64,000 bases of DNA from Halalkalicoccus paucihalophilus (GCF_001593955.1 NZ_LTAZ01000005.1:541414-605413), one strand, 5' to 3'. Shown: positions 18,463-28,822, counted from the first letter of the stretch. Made by a program: numbers and translations. Notes: generated by a model not told the origin, from the letters alone.

Positions 18463-18654
18463 TATACCGTGTCAATAGATACCGCCACTCGCAGCCTCTT
18501 AGCGTTTAGCAAATATGTGTAGCAATCAATAGGTGGGCTACTCGTTACCGGAACCTGATCGCCGACAGTCGTCTCGGAGGGGATCACAACAATATTTTAT
18601 ACTATATACTACTATTATAAATTTACTTTATTTCTTATTGGAAATTCAAGGGCG

Positions 18655-19545
18655 ATGTTCGATACCGAAAGTACCGCGGGGAGCACGGAAGAGCGCTCGA
18701 ACGGAACCGCCGATCGGCGGACGTTCTTGAGCGCGGTCGGGACACTTACAGGCGTATCGGTCGGAACGGCAGCAATGAGCGACGCCGCCACAGCAGAGGA
18801 CACGAATCGAAACGGATCGGAGGGGACCGAATCGAAGCGAACGCCGCGAATCACCGCACATCGCGGCTACGCGGACGTCTATCCGGAGAACACTGTGGGA
18901 GCCGTCGAGGGGGCATCACGGCTCGGGGCCGACCGGATAGAGATCGATATCCAACCGTGTGCGGGCGGCGAACTCGTCGTCTTCCACGACGATTCCCTCG
19001 GCGATCTGACCGACGAGGAAGGGCGGGTCGCCGAGACGCCCCGTGAAACGGTGCTACGGGCGGAAGTCCTCGAGAGCGGGGAGACGATACCGAGGTTGGC
19101 CGAGGTCCTCGATGCGGCACGACCGAGTGTCACGATGAACATCGAGTTCAAGAGTTCTGGGAACTACTCGTGGGAGGCGGTCGCCGACCGCGCGTTGGAC
19201 GTCGCCTCCGAGTACCCCGGTGACTTTTACGTCTCCTCGTTCGAGCCGGCGGCGCTCGAAGCGGTTCGGGAGGTCGATCCGACCGTTCCGGTGGCGGTGT
19301 TGTTCGGATCGGACACGGAGGAGAACCTCGAAATCGCTCGCGAACTCGATGCCGAGGCCGTGAACGTCTCGACGGGGGTGCTCGATCGCGACCTCGTGGA
19401 GACGGCCCACGAGGAGGGACGGGACGTAAACGTCTATACGATCGATAGCTGGCGGGAAGCACGCCGACCGGTCGAGCTGAACGTCGACGGGCTCATCGTC
19501 GATTATCCGAGCGTGCTGGCGTTCGCTTCCGAGAAAGCGGACTGA
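18655..19545 (+). CDS. Tat-exported glycerophosphodiester phosphodiesterase
   Basis: A 296-residue GDPD-family enzyme that cleaves glycerophosphodiesters to glycerol phosphate and an alcohol. The N-terminus has a twin-arginine signal (DRRTFLSAVG, residues 22-31) followed by a hydrophobic stretch, so the enzyme is exported folded. Catalytic motifs are clear: AHRGYADVYPENT near residue 65, EIDIQ with its metal-binding Glu/Asp, and FHDDSL. A very AT-rich promoter region (18590-18650) precedes it. Monocistronic. Confidence 0.9.
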   Translation: MFDTESTAGSTEERSNGTADRRTFLSAVGTLTGVSVGTAAMSDAATAEDTNRNGSEGTESKRTPRITAHRGYADVYPENTVGAVEGASRLGADRIEIDIQPCAGGELVVFHDDSLGDLTDEEGRVAETPRETVLRAEVLESGETIPRLAEVLDAARPSVTMNIEFKSSGNYSWEAVADRALDVASEYPGDFYVSSFEPAALEAVREVDPTVPVAVLFGSDTEENLEIARELDAEAVNVSTGVLDRDLVETAHEEGRDVNVYTIDSWREARRPVELNVDGLIVDYPSVLAFASEKAD

Positions 19546-19579
19546 AAACGACAGCCCGTAGCACGGCTGCTCGGGCCGA

Positions 19580-20197
19580 TCAGGGCGCTCGGAACACCCG
19601 TATCGTGTCCCGTGCCGTGGGTTCGCGGATCAGTTGGACGGCCCCCGTGTCGGCGAAGACCCGCTTCCAGTCGCGATGGTACAGCGGGAACTCGTCGTCG
19701 ACGTAGCTGACGGCGGCGTCCTCCCGGCCGCGTGTGGGACCGTTGCCCTCGTTTTCGACCGTCACGAGCAGATCGCTCGTGATCCGGGCGAACTCCGCGA
19801 ACACCCACTCGTCGTCGGGGTGGATGTGTTGGAGCGTCTCGACCGAGTAGACGACGTCGAACGCGCCGTCGTCGAACTCCGGAACGAGGTCTTCGATGGC
19901 CCCCGTATGGAACGTCCCCGCCTCCGCGAGCCGTGGATACTGCTCGGCCATCACCGAGAACGACTCGTCGTTGATGTCGATCCCGGTGAGGTCTTCGAAG
20001 CCGTGTTCACGGAGGTGTGTCAGGTGGCGTCCGGAGCCACAGCCCACCTCGAGGATCGCGGCGGTATCGTCGACGTAGTGGGTGAGCACGTCCACGAGCG
20101 TCTCGCTCACCTCGTTCGGTCCGATCTCGGCGTAGTACGCCGGCGAGAACCTCCCGGAGCGCTCGGCCCAGTCCCGGCGGACGTCGTCCGGCTGCAT
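19580..20197 (-). CDS. Class I SAM-dependent methyltransferase
   Basis: A 205-residue soluble methyltransferase. The SAM-binding motif I is ILEVGCGSGRHLT at residues 48-60, followed by the acidic motif II (TGIDIND) and the motif IV-like FDVVYSVETLQHI. The fold belongs to the Methyltransf_11/25 group, whose substrates vary, so no substrate is proposed. Convergent with the GDPD gene, 34 bp apart. Confidence 0.87.
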   Translation of the reverse strand: MQPDDVRRDWAERSGRFSPAYYAEIGPNEVSETLVDVLTHYVDDTAAILEVGCGSGRHLTHLREHGFEDLTGIDINDESFSVMAEQYPRLAEAGTFHTGAIEDLVPEFDDGAFDVVYSVETLQHIHPDDEWVFAEFARITSDLLVTVENEGNGPTRGREDAAVSYVDDEFPLYHRDWKRVFADTGAVQLIREPTARDTIRVFRAP

Positions 20198-20279
20198 ACG
20201 TCCTCGCAGGTGAGTGAGCGGTATATACTGCGCGGAACGGATGTGACTTCGGGTTCGAGCGGATCGACTCGTCTCGGCC

Positions 20280-21240
20280 CTAGAGCTGCATGAACAGCGG
20301 GATGAGAACCACCGCGAACGCCGCCAGTACGATCCCGTTGATCAACGCCGGGACGACGAACTCGTCGCCGGCGGCGGTCCGGATGAGCGGCAGCGTCACG
20401 TCCATCGTGGTCGCGCCGCCGACGCTGACGCTCGTTATCCCGTTGAGGTACTTGACGACGGGTGGGACGACGAGGAAGGTGAGGAGCTCCCGAAACAGGT
20501 TCGCGAGGAACGCGATTGCTCCCAGTTTCGAGCCACCGACTTCGAACAGCACGACGCCGGCATAGCTGTACCAGCCGAACCCCGCGGCGACCGCGGCCCC
20601 ATGAGAGACCGGGAGCCCGATCACGGCTCCGACGAGCACCCCGCCGACGACGCTCCCGAGGGCCACCGCGACCGGAATCAGGAACACGCCCCAGCCGAGC
20701 CGCCTGACGTAGCCCAGCGATCCCGTATCGCTGCCGACCGCGAGTCCGACGCCGAACAGCAATAGCCACAGCGCGTAGACGCTTACGGGTTCCAGGCGTG
20801 TGAGGACCCACGGCGGGAAGGCGATCGACGAGAGGACGAATCCAACGGCGAGCGAACCGAATATGATACCGGTCGTTTCCCGATCGAACCCGTCCGTCAC
20901 CGCAGTCGTCATGTCCGGTCGTGAGCGCGACGGCGAGCCGGTAGACGACAACGGATCGCTTGAGACGGTGCTGATCAGGCTGAGGGCGGTGCTCGCATAG
21001 ACGCAGACGACGCTTCCAGCGACGCTCCCGATACAGAGGGCGACCGCCGAGAGACCGATGCGCTCGATGTCCCGCAGTAGTCGGTCGTCGCCGCCGATCT
21101 GGGCGCCGATGGCGAAGAGGAGGACGGCGACGACCGACGAGGACGATCCCGTCGGCGATGCGGTGGGTCCGCCGAAACGGGGATCGCCATCCGATCAGTC
21201 CCCCGACAGCGAAGACGGCGAGGAGAAGCCCTATGTCCAT
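20280..21240 (-). pseudogene. lysO: LysO-family lysine exporter, interrupted by one frameshift
   Basis: The N-terminus MDIGLLLAVFAVGGLIGW and the following membrane helices belong to the LysO (DUF340) exporters, which pump out lysine or toxic analogues. The frame breaks near 21134-21135, where one extra base (a doubled C on the plus strand) puts the rest, from VVAVLLFAIGAQIGGDDRLL onward, into another frame. The remaining sequence is well conserved, with GFGWYSYAGVVL and FLANLFRELLTF. Removing one base gives 319 residues, the normal length. It is either a recent pseudogene or a sequencing error; a 223-residue piece could start internally. Confidence 0.82.
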
Positions 21241-21424
21241 TGAAAGCCGTGTAGCGGTCCCTCGTTTCGTTGTCCGGTTCGTCCTCCCATCGTGTACCTC
21301 AGCTATACCGCCCTACGCTAGAAGTGCTAGGTGACGGGCATGAACGTATCGAAACCGTGAGGGCGAACAGAACACCGTACGTACCGACTGGGCCCGTACG
21401 AGGTAGAGGTGGGAACCGGTCGGG

Positions 21425-22933
21425 TCACTCGACGGATCGTTCGACGGCGTGACCGGCCTGTAACACGGTCGCGTCGTCGAAGCGCCGCCCGGCGAGCATG
21501 AGACCGACCGGAAGGCCGTCGGTCGTTCCGACAGGAATCGAGAGGGCGGGATGGCCAGTCACGTCGAACGGGGCCGTGTTCGGGAGCATGTTCACCGCCC
21601 GCTCGATGATCTGCAGATCGGACGGATCCTCGAGCCGCTCGTGAGCCGTCTGTGGCGTCGTCGGCATCGCCAGTACGTCGACGTCCTCGAGGACCTCGTC
21701 GTACGCGGCGGCGAGGTCCATCGAGAGGTTTCGCGCCTTGGCGTAGTAGCGACCGTGGTACTCCTCCGTGAGGTACTCTCCGAGCGTCGCGACGAGTTTG
21801 ATCGTCGGCGGGAACGCGTCGGCGTTCTCCCGGCGGGCCTCGGCGAACGCCGCCATCAGATCGGTGTCGTAATACCCGTTTCCGAAGTGACCGATCCCCT
21901 CGCCCGCGATCGTCGCGGTCGTTTCCTCGTTGGCCACGCCGTTCCAGATCGCGAGCCCGTCGAGGTGCATCGGGATCGAGACGTCTTCGATCGCCGTTCC
22001 CGTCTCCGCGAGGGTGTCGAGCGCGTCCCGAACCGTCTCGTCAACGTCCGGATCGCTCTCATCGTGGCCGAACCCTTCCTCCAAAACGCCGACGGTGAGG
22101 GCCTCGGGGGTCGACTCGTCGAGCAACTCGGTGTACGGTTGGGTCGTGACCGCGCCCTGTCTGGGATCCAGCGGGTCGTCGCCGGCGATGACTTCGAGGA
22201 CGCGGGCACAGTCGGCGACGCTCCGTGCGAGCGGTCCCGTGTGATCGAACGACCGGCCGAGCCCGAGGATCCCCGTGTACGGAACCAGCCCATACGTGGG
22301 TTTGTGGCCGACACAGCCGCTCCATGCCGCCGGAATACGGATCGAGCCGCCCTGATCCCCGCCGATCGCGACGTCGACGTCGCCGGTCACGACGGCCGCC
22401 GCCGAACCGCTCGACGACCCGCCCGCGAGGTGATCGGGGTCGTACGGGTTTTTCACGGGACCGTGAGCCGACATCTCTCCGCTCCCGGAAAACGCGAGGT
22501 CCTCCATGTTGAGCTTCCCCGTGATCGACGCCCCGGCCGCGAGCAACCGTGTAACGACCGTCGCGTCGATCGACGGGACGAATCCCGAGACGACGTCCGA
22601 TCCGAACGTGGTCTCGATCCCCGCGACCGAGACGTTGTCCTTCAGACCGACGTCGTATCCCGCGAGCGGACCCGACTCCGCACCCTCGACGAGGCAGGTG
22701 CGGACGAACGCGTTCAACGGGTCCTCCTCGGTCGAAGGTGCTTCGCCAGCGGTGCGATCCGGATACTCGACGTCCGGTTCGGATGCGGACAGTTCGTCCA
22801 GTCGCTCGTACGCGCCGAGTACCGCCGGAATCGCCGCCGACAGGTCCTCGACTTCCCGTTCGGAGAGGTCCATGTGATGGGTCGCGGCGTACCGTTCGAT
22901 CTCGTCGGTGGTCGGTGGGCGAAGGTCGGTCAT
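21425..22933 (-). CDS. Amidase-signature family amidohydrolase
   Basis: A 502-residue amidase of the signature family (GatA-like fold), hydrolysing an amide. The Ser-cisSer-Lys triad is present: lysine in VGLKDNVSVAG, then GGSSSGSAAAV, and the nucleophile serine in GGDQGGSIRIPAAWSG. The last part (GLPVGLMLAGRRFDDATVLQ) is typical. The start at 22933 (MTDLRPPTTDEIERYAA) was chosen because upstream codons look non-coding. No gatB neighbour is present, so a tRNA-dependent role is unlikely; substrate not predictable. Confidence 0.9.
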   Translation of the reverse strand: MTDLRPPTTDEIERYAATHHMDLSEREVEDLSAAIPAVLGAYERLDELSASEPDVEYPDRTAGEAPSTEEDPLNAFVRTCLVEGAESGPLAGYDVGLKDNVSVAGIETTFGSDVVSGFVPSIDATVVTRLLAAGASITGKLNMEDLAFSGSGEMSAHGPVKNPYDPDHLAGGSSSGSAAAVVTGDVDVAIGGDQGGSIRIPAAWSGCVGHKPTYGLVPYTGILGLGRSFDHTGPLARSVADCARVLEVIAGDDPLDPRQGAVTTQPYTELLDESTPEALTVGVLEEGFGHDESDPDVDETVRDALDTLAETGTAIEDVSIPMHLDGLAIWNGVANEETTATIAGEGIGHFGNGYYDTDLMAAFAEARRENADAFPPTIKLVATLGEYLTEEYHGRYYAKARNLSMDLAAAYDEVLEDVDVLAMPTTPQTAHERLEDPSDLQIIERAVNMLPNTAPFDVTGHPALSIPVGTTDGLPVGLMLAGRRFDDATVLQAGHAVERSVE

Positions 22934-23122
22934 GACGTATAGTGTGCGCGTTGGCAACACACATGAAGGTAGTGACCGGGAGGCGGAGTAACCCCCTCGA
23001 ACGTGTCCATTTGGAGGGGTCACTAAATCGACCTCGTGTCACGGATCGATCGGTACACGCCGTGGCGGTTCCGTCGTGGAGGATCGGGAATACACCGACA
23101 CGACAGAGGTGAACCGGGAGGG

Positions 23123-24382
23123 TTAGCGCTGTGCGCTCGATCGGGACACGTCCGAGAGCAACCCGAGGTAGTCGACGAGCAGGCGCGGGAGCAGGAACCG
23201 CTCGCGGACCATCTCGCGTCCTCGCTCGCCGAATCGGCGCTTTCGCGTCCCGTCGGTGAGCAGTCGCGTGATGCGCTCTGCCGTCGCGGCGATGTCCGTG
23301 GGCTCGACGAGGTAGCCGTTCTCGCCGTCCTCGATCTGAAGGGGGATCCCCCCGACGTTCGTCCCGACGACCGGCGTCCCCTTCCACAGCGCCTCCGAGA
23401 CGGTCAGGGCGAACCCCTCGCGCAGGGACTTCTGGAGGACGACGTCGGCACCCCGCTGGAGGGCGTTGATCCCGGCGTCGGGGTGGTTCGTCAGGAGGTG
23501 GACGTCCGGATCGTCGCGCGTCGCCTCCTTCACCTCCCGGTAGACGACGATCCCTTCGGGGTCGTCGTCGGGCATCGCGCCGACGAGCGCGAGCTGCGCG
23601 TCGGGGATGGACGACTTCGCCTCGCGGTAGGCCTCGATCACGCCCAGCGGGTCCTTCCAGGGGTCGAACCGCGACACCTGGACGACCAACGGCCGATCTG
23701 TATCGAACGGGTAACTCTCGAGGTCGGCGGCGTCAGCGGCGTCGCCCGACAGCCCGTCGAGCGCTCGGTTCTTCTCGGTCAACGGGTCGATGGCCGGGTG
23801 GACGACCGTCTTCTCGACGCCCGTGATCCCCTCGCCGTACTCCGGGAGGGTGACTATCGCGCGGTCGATCGGATCGAGGTACGACTGGACGAACTCCAGA
23901 AATGGTGGCGCTGCTGCCGTGAGATCGATGTGACAGCGCCAGACCAGCGTCGTCTCCGGATACCGCTCGGCAAGCGTCGGTGCCATCCCGAGCGACTGTG
24001 GGTCGTGTAGCACGATCACGTCGTAGGCCTCGTCCAGGTCGGTCGCGTTCCCGACGACGACGGGCCGATACGTCTCGTGCATTGCGTCGGTGAACTCGCT
24101 TTTCTCGCCCTGAAGACCGTTGTGGATGGCCTTCGTCACGTCGAAGAACTCCGTGTGGGCGTCCATGACCAGCCAGTCTGTCTCGACCCCGACGTCGTTC
24201 AACAGCGGCACCAGCGAGCCGACGATCTCCGCGACGCCGCCACCGCTCGCCGTCGAGTTGACGTGGGCTACCCGTACGTCCACGAGCGCGTCCGTCGCGT
24301 CGCGGATCGCCCGGCGTTGTCGGTCGTCGAGATAGGAGTCGTAGGCCGTCACGGTCTTCTCTTCCGTCGGTGCGTTGTGCAT
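23123..24382 (-). CDS. treT: Trehalose synthase-like glycosyltransferase (TreT type)
   Basis: A 419-residue family 4 glycosyltransferase related to TreT, which makes trehalose from an NDP-glucose and glucose. The N-terminal domain has HVNSTASGGGVAEIVGSLVP, the TreT pattern, and the C-terminal domain holds the donor-binding EGFALTVSEALWKGTPVV. Trehalose is a compatible solute, which fits a salt-loving cell. The ATG at 24382 is preferred; a GTG at 24406 would add eight residues. It is preceded in the same direction by the small membrane protein below. Confidence 0.82.
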   Translation of the reverse strand: MHNAPTEEKTVTAYDSYLDDRQRRAIRDATDALVDVRVAHVNSTASGGGVAEIVGSLVPLLNDVGVETDWLVMDAHTEFFDVTKAIHNGLQGEKSEFTDAMHETYRPVVVGNATDLDEAYDVIVLHDPQSLGMAPTLAERYPETTLVWRCHIDLTAAAPPFLEFVQSYLDPIDRAIVTLPEYGEGITGVEKTVVHPAIDPLTEKNRALDGLSGDAADAADLESYPFDTDRPLVVQVSRFDPWKDPLGVIEAYREAKSSIPDAQLALVGAMPDDDPEGIVVYREVKEATRDDPDVHLLTNHPDAGINALQRGADVVLQKSLREGFALTVSEALWKGTPVVGTNVGGIPLQIEDGENGYLVEPTDIAATAERITRLLTDGTRKRRFGERGREMVRERFLLPRLLVDYLGLLSDVSRSSAQR

Positions 24383-24452
24383 CGAGTGTCCCCGATAGTC
24401 AATCACACCCGCATGTTATCACGATTTGGGCGCGCCCGGACCCGAAAGGCGA

Positions 24453-24851
24453 CTAATCCGCCCGCGACGCAAAGGACGACGCGTCGGCTGGGGCGTACGA
24501 ATCGAGGCGGACGGAATCCCGGTGGCGCTTCCGTTCGACCCAGTTCCGGGCGTCGGCACAGAAGAGGTCGAACCGATCACCGGCGCTTCCGGCCGGGTGT
24601 GATCGGTTGTACGGCGACTTCGGGGCGCGGAAGAAACTAATCAGGGTCCACATCACGCAGGTCGCGAGCGCGCCTGCGGCGGAGAACGTCATGCCGAGCG
24701 TCGCGAACGTAACGGCGTAGACGCCGCCGATGATCATCGAGGGTGCGCTCGTCGCGATCGGGACCCGCGCGGCCGTATCCCGAAGCGTCGGTGCGAGAAA
24801 GACGATAGAGAGGCTACTACCGGCCATGAAGACGAAGTCCTGCCACATCAT
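24453..24851 (-). CDS. Small haloarchaeal membrane protein
   Basis: A 132-residue protein with two or three hydrophobic segments (about residues 5-25, 38-58 and 60-75) followed by a polar tail rich in Asp, Arg and Ser. Two adjacent ATG codons (24851, 24848) can start it. The N-terminal WQDFVFMAGSSLSIVFLAPTL reads like a SemiSWEET-style or small integral protein, but I do not recognise a family. It lies 70 bp before the trehalose synthase start in the same direction. Confidence 0.55.
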   Translation of the reverse strand: MMWQDFVFMAGSSLSIVFLAPTLRDTAARVPIATSAPSMIIGGVYAVTFATLGMTFSAAGALATCVMWTLISFFRAPKSPYNRSHPAGSAGDRFDLFCADARNWVERKRHRDSVRLDSYAPADASSFASRAD

Positions 24852-25298
24852 GGTCGTGCCTCTCTGTGAATGGGAGGGTGCTCTCGAACTGGCATCAAGA
24901 CTTACTCATACTGTAGTAAATAAATGCCTTATGGTCCAGTCGTTCACTAATCTCCACACAGAACGCCTAAAACGCCGGACAAGGCGTGATACCGTGATAC
25001 ACATTCTCGGTAGATGGGGTCGGTCTTGTACCGGCAGTTTTCGTCTCCGTTCACGGAATCCCGAGGCCGGATTACCTCTCCACTCTCCGATGTGACCCCC
25101 ATTGGAGCTATTCGTACTCATATTCAAAATCACCGCCAATCGATCGGCTCGCCAGTAGTGGACGGTGTCCGGCCATGCGCTCGGCAGTCGGCGGTGACGG
25201 TCGGTTTTACCCGGAGTGTTGAACCCCTCAGTTCACGGCGTCGTCTCAACGGGATATAAGGAGTATATATGCGTGTTTACGTCCATCACACACGAGCC
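24852..25298. other. Intergenic region of about 450 bp, no gene seen
   Basis: The region between two divergent genes. It is AT-rich near 24900-24950, and holds the minus-strand promoter for the membrane protein and the plus-strand TATA box of the CHRD gene. Possible short reading frames on both strands have basic, low-complexity translations unlike haloarchaeal proteins. I see no RNA gene and no repeat. Confidence 0.5.
25263..25270 (+). promoter_or_regulatory. TATA box of the CHRD gene
   Basis: GTATATAT at 25263-25270 is 29-36 bp upstream of the ATG at 25299. This is the archaeal TATA position for a leaderless transcript, and it decides the start in favour of 25299 over an in-frame ATG at 25269 that lies inside the box. 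Confidence 0.65.
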
Positions 25299-25871
25299 AT
25301 GCAGGCACAGAGACGCACGCTCCTCGTCGGGATCGGAGCAACGATAGTGGGGCTCGGTACGGGCAGCACCGTCCTCGCGAACCAGCACACCGGGAGCGAC
25401 GACGGGGCCTCGTCGGCGGACGACGCCGGCAGTGGAACCGACATCGAACTCCCGCGGGAGTATCACGCCCACTTGGAGGGCGAACCGCACGGAATCGAAA
25501 CGGATGCGATCGGGGAGGCGAGGTTCGAAGTCAACGAGGACGGAACGGAAGCCACCTACGAGGTGACGGTGGAGGGTCTCTGTAACGTTACGCAGGCCCA
25601 TATCCATCTCGGCGCCGAGGGCGAGGACGGGCCCGTCGTCGTCTGGCTCTACCCCGAAGGCGGGACGGAGCCGAAACTCGTCGACGGGCCGTTCTCCGGC
25701 ACCCTCGCGGAGGGATCGATCACGGCCGAGGACCTCGTCGGGGACTGGGAGGGTGCCGACTTCGCGGACGCCGTCGGGACCTTCGAGGAGGAAGGGGCCT
25801 ACGTCAACGTCCACACGGAGCAGTACCCCGAGGGTGAAATCCGCGGTCAGATCCTTCCCCCACACGAGTGA
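25299..25871 (+). CDS. CHRD-domain exported protein
   Basis: A 190-residue secreted protein. The N-terminus has a Tat-type RRTLLVGIGATIVGLG signal and then a Ser/Asp-rich linker. The remainder is one CHRD domain, recognised by FEVNEDGTEATYEVTVEGL and the ending VNVHTEQYPEGEIRGQI. CHRD proteins occur outside the cell; their role in archaea is unclear. The start is set by the TATA box 30 bp upstream. Confidence 0.85.
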   Translation: MQAQRRTLLVGIGATIVGLGTGSTVLANQHTGSDDGASSADDAGSGTDIELPREYHAHLEGEPHGIETDAIGEARFEVNEDGTEATYEVTVEGLCNVTQAHIHLGAEGEDGPVVVWLYPEGGTEPKLVDGPFSGTLAEGSITAEDLVGDWEGADFADAVGTFEEEGAYVNVHTEQYPEGEIRGQILPPHE

Positions 25872-25972
25872 CCACGGTCCTCGGAACGGACCACCGGCAC
25901 GAACGCCACCCTCGTTTTCGGGGAGGACCACGGTCGTTCGTCGAACTTCGATGCCGATACGTCGACGCGTGA

Positions 25973-26176
25973 TCACACCTCGAGGATCTCAACGAGTCCC
26001 CGCGTGCCGTCGATCCGAACCCGCTGGCCGGTCTCGATGCGGCGTGTGGCCTCGGGAACCGACACGACTGCCGGTAGCCCGTATTCGCGGGCGACGATCG
26101 CCCCGTGGCTCATCCGCGTTCCGACCTCCACGACCATGTCCGCCACCTTCAGGAAGGAGCGACCGTCCGGGAGCCG
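25973..26176 (-). pseudogene. C-terminal stub of a PEP synthase/PEP-utilising enzyme
   Basis: A minus-strand frame with no start that reads FLKVADMVVEVGTRMSHG, then AIVAREYGLPAVVSVPEAT, and ends VRIDGTRGLVEILEV with a stop at 25973-25975. This is the phosphohistidine (mobile) domain of phosphoenolpyruvate synthase-type enzymes, with the phosphorylated His in SHGAIVARE. About 65 residues remain of a protein normally 750-800 long. It begins directly after the stop of the DUF2270 gene, so a deletion or rearrangement has joined them. Not functional. Confidence 0.8.
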
Positions 26177-26875
26177 TCACTCGCGGAGGTCTTCCGTTCG
26201 GAGTTCGCCCTTGGCGTACCACGTCCGGGGCCGGACGGCCGCGGCGATCGCGGCGAGATAGAACAGCGCGACGACGACAGCGACGACCCCTCCGGGGATC
26301 ACGCCGATCGCAGCGCTTTCGGTCCACGGCCCGGAAGCGAACGCGGTAATACGGACGATCCAGGCGGCGAGTAACACCGCAAACAGCGGGAGGTACACCC
26401 GGCGGAGCCGGTGTGCGATGGCCTCCTCGGCGGTGATCTTCAGCGTCGGCGTCCGGTAATCCCGGCTCAGGCGTTCGCGCCAGTTCGGGTCGGGGAGCCC
26501 GGCGGAGGGGTCGAGCCCGTAGGCGAAGACGTTCTCCTGCAGCGTCCGGACCCTGCTTCGCCAGATGTCGTAGCCACGATACCGGCGCGCCTCGATCAGC
26601 AGGAAGACCGAGAGCGTCGCCATCCCGATGAGGATGACGTAATGTGGGGTCTCGGATCTGGAGAACGACCACGTCAGGATAGCGGAGATGACGACGACCG
26701 CCCAGTTGGTCGTCCGGTCGAGGCGCTCGCGCCAGAACTTCATGCGGTGGATCTCGCCGCGATAGAGGTGCGCCATCGCGGATCCCGGCCCCATATCCTC
26801 CTCCAGTAGTCCCTGCCCGATCTCTCGGTGATCCGCGTCGGCCGGGTCGATCTCCTTCGCCGATGACCGTGTCAT
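26177..26875 (-). CDS. DUF2270 membrane protein
   Basis: A 232-residue protein with a cytoplasmic N-terminal part (AMAHLYRGEIHRMKFWRERL) and four membrane helices in two pairs (about residues 58-95 and 160-215), the layout of DUF2270 proteins. Role unknown. The central region (RYRGYDIWRSRVRTLQENVF) is the most conserved part of this family. It ends where the PEP synthase stub begins. Stands alone on the minus strand. Confidence 0.85.
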   Translation of the reverse strand: MTRSSAKEIDPADADHREIGQGLLEEDMGPGSAMAHLYRGEIHRMKFWRERLDRTTNWAVVVISAILTWSFSRSETPHYVILIGMATLSVFLLIEARRYRGYDIWRSRVRTLQENVFAYGLDPSAGLPDPNWRERLSRDYRTPTLKITAEEAIAHRLRRVYLPLFAVLLAAWIVRITAFASGPWTESAAIGVIPGGVVAVVVALFYLAAIAAAVRPRTWYAKGELRTEDLRE

Positions 26876-26930
26876 CGCGGACCCCGGTCGGCGAACACCA
26901 GCGGCCCGAGACCGGGGGCGGCCACGCCGA

Positions 26931-27326
26931 TCATGCTTCCGGAAGGGAGTCCAGAACGCGGACGAAGCGTTCTCGAACCTCGGTTGCGATCCCGTCTAGC
27001 TCGGGCGTATCGATGACAGACAGCAGCGTCTCGGGATCGACCGCGCTCACTCCGACGGTGCCATCCTCGGCTTCGTAGACGACGACGTTACACGGGAGCA
27101 GCGTCCCCAACTTGAGGTCCGTTTCGAGCGCTCGGTGAGCCAGCGACGGGCTACACGCCCCCAAGATGCGGTACTGGCGGTACTCCTTGCCCAGTTTCTC
27201 CTCGAACGTCCGTCGAACGTCGACGTCACAGAGGACGCCGAACCCCTCGTCGGCCAGCGCGTCCGTCGTCCGCTCGACCACCTCGTCGAACTCGCCGCGA
27301 ACCCGCGTATCCATAGTATAGGACAT
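26931..27326 (-). CDS. DUF302 protein
   Basis: A 131-residue protein of the DUF302 family. It has the typical first strand-helix (EFDEVVERTTDALADEGFGV), then LGKEYRQYRILGACSPSLAH with a conserved cysteine, and LLPCNVVVYE. DUF302 proteins bind small ligands and often sit near sulfur or redox genes; function is not known. Two starts are possible: ATG 27326 gives the family-length N-terminus, while ATG 27314 is 28 bp from the TATA-like box and would be leaderless. See the regulatory entry upstream. Confidence 0.85.
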   Translation of the reverse strand: MSYTMDTRVRGEFDEVVERTTDALADEGFGVLCDVDVRRTFEEKLGKEYRQYRILGACSPSLAHRALETDLKLGTLLPCNVVVYEAEDGTVGVSAVDPETLLSVIDTPELDGIATEVRERFVRVLDSLPEA

Positions 27327-27342
27327 ACAGTACAATATTATG
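27315..27342 (-). promoter_or_regulatory. Promoter and operator-like motif of the DUF302 gene
   Basis: On the minus strand CATAATATTG (27342-27333) is a TATA-like box. Between it and the start lies an imperfect inverted repeat, on the plus strand AGTAT-N5-ATACA at 27315-27329. Nearly the same pair of elements precedes the HTH gene at 28823, which suggests a shared regulator. The motif overlaps the longer start codon. Confidence 0.5.
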
Positions 27343-27388
27343 CACGGCCGCTAATAGGTGTTGTGTCTCCCGAACGAGGTCCGAGACG

Positions 27389-28411
<1,023 letters not shown>

Positions 28412-28506
28412 AGGGAATCACAACGAGAAGCGCGTCGTGACCGTCTCGGGGGTGGCCGTACTTGACTCTGTCCGGTTCGATCCCTCGAAGGGGTCTCCGG
28501 GTTAGA

Positions 28507-28611
28507 CCAGCAGTTGATGTCCGACTCGGCCGTGTCCCGAACGACCGCCGCGGGCGGGAGGTGAAAATCGAGGCCGTCCACATGCCCGGTCACACGACCG
28601 GAATGACCGTC
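28507..28611 (+). pseudogene. Short fragment of a metallo-beta-lactamase-fold hydrolase
   Basis: A plus-strand frame that reads PAVDVRLGRV...GREVKIEAVHMPGHTTGMTV. The last part is the MBL strand with its metal-binding histidine (HMPGHTTGM), preceded by a typical loop. Nothing else of the domain can be found before or after, so this is about 35 codons of debris. The rest of the gap 28412-28822 is AT-rich toward its right end, which holds the promoter of the HTH gene. Confidence 0.5.
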
Positions 28612-28764
28612 CGCCGGTTTCGGTGTGCCAGTGAAGCATCACTCCGAGAGAGAGGTACGGGGCGATCTGTCTCGAACGCCGGTCGGCCCAGTCGGTACGA
28701 TCCGTGCGTTCGGTTGTGACGGAACCGGATCGCGGTGTCCACCGGTTTTCACCGTCGGTAAGAC

Positions 28765-28815
28765 AGTATTGTACATACTATGCAAACAGTTTTGAGTCTC
28801 CATCACATAATATTG
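28765..28815 (+). promoter_or_regulatory. Promoter and operator-like motif of the HTH gene
   Basis: A perfect inverted repeat AGTAT-N5-ATACT at 28765-28779 lies upstream of a CATAATATTG TATA-like box at 28806-28815. The same box and a one-mismatch version of the repeat precede the DUF302 gene. The distance from the box to the ATG at 28835 is 29 bp, compared with 28 bp at the DUF302 gene for ATG 27314, which favours leaderless transcripts at both. Confidence 0.5.
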
Positions 28816-28822
28816 GTAACTA

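Noticed and set aside
24906..25139. Minus-strand frame of 77 codons between two divergent genes
   Set aside because: Arg-rich translation, no promoter, overlaps the AT-rich intergenic region.
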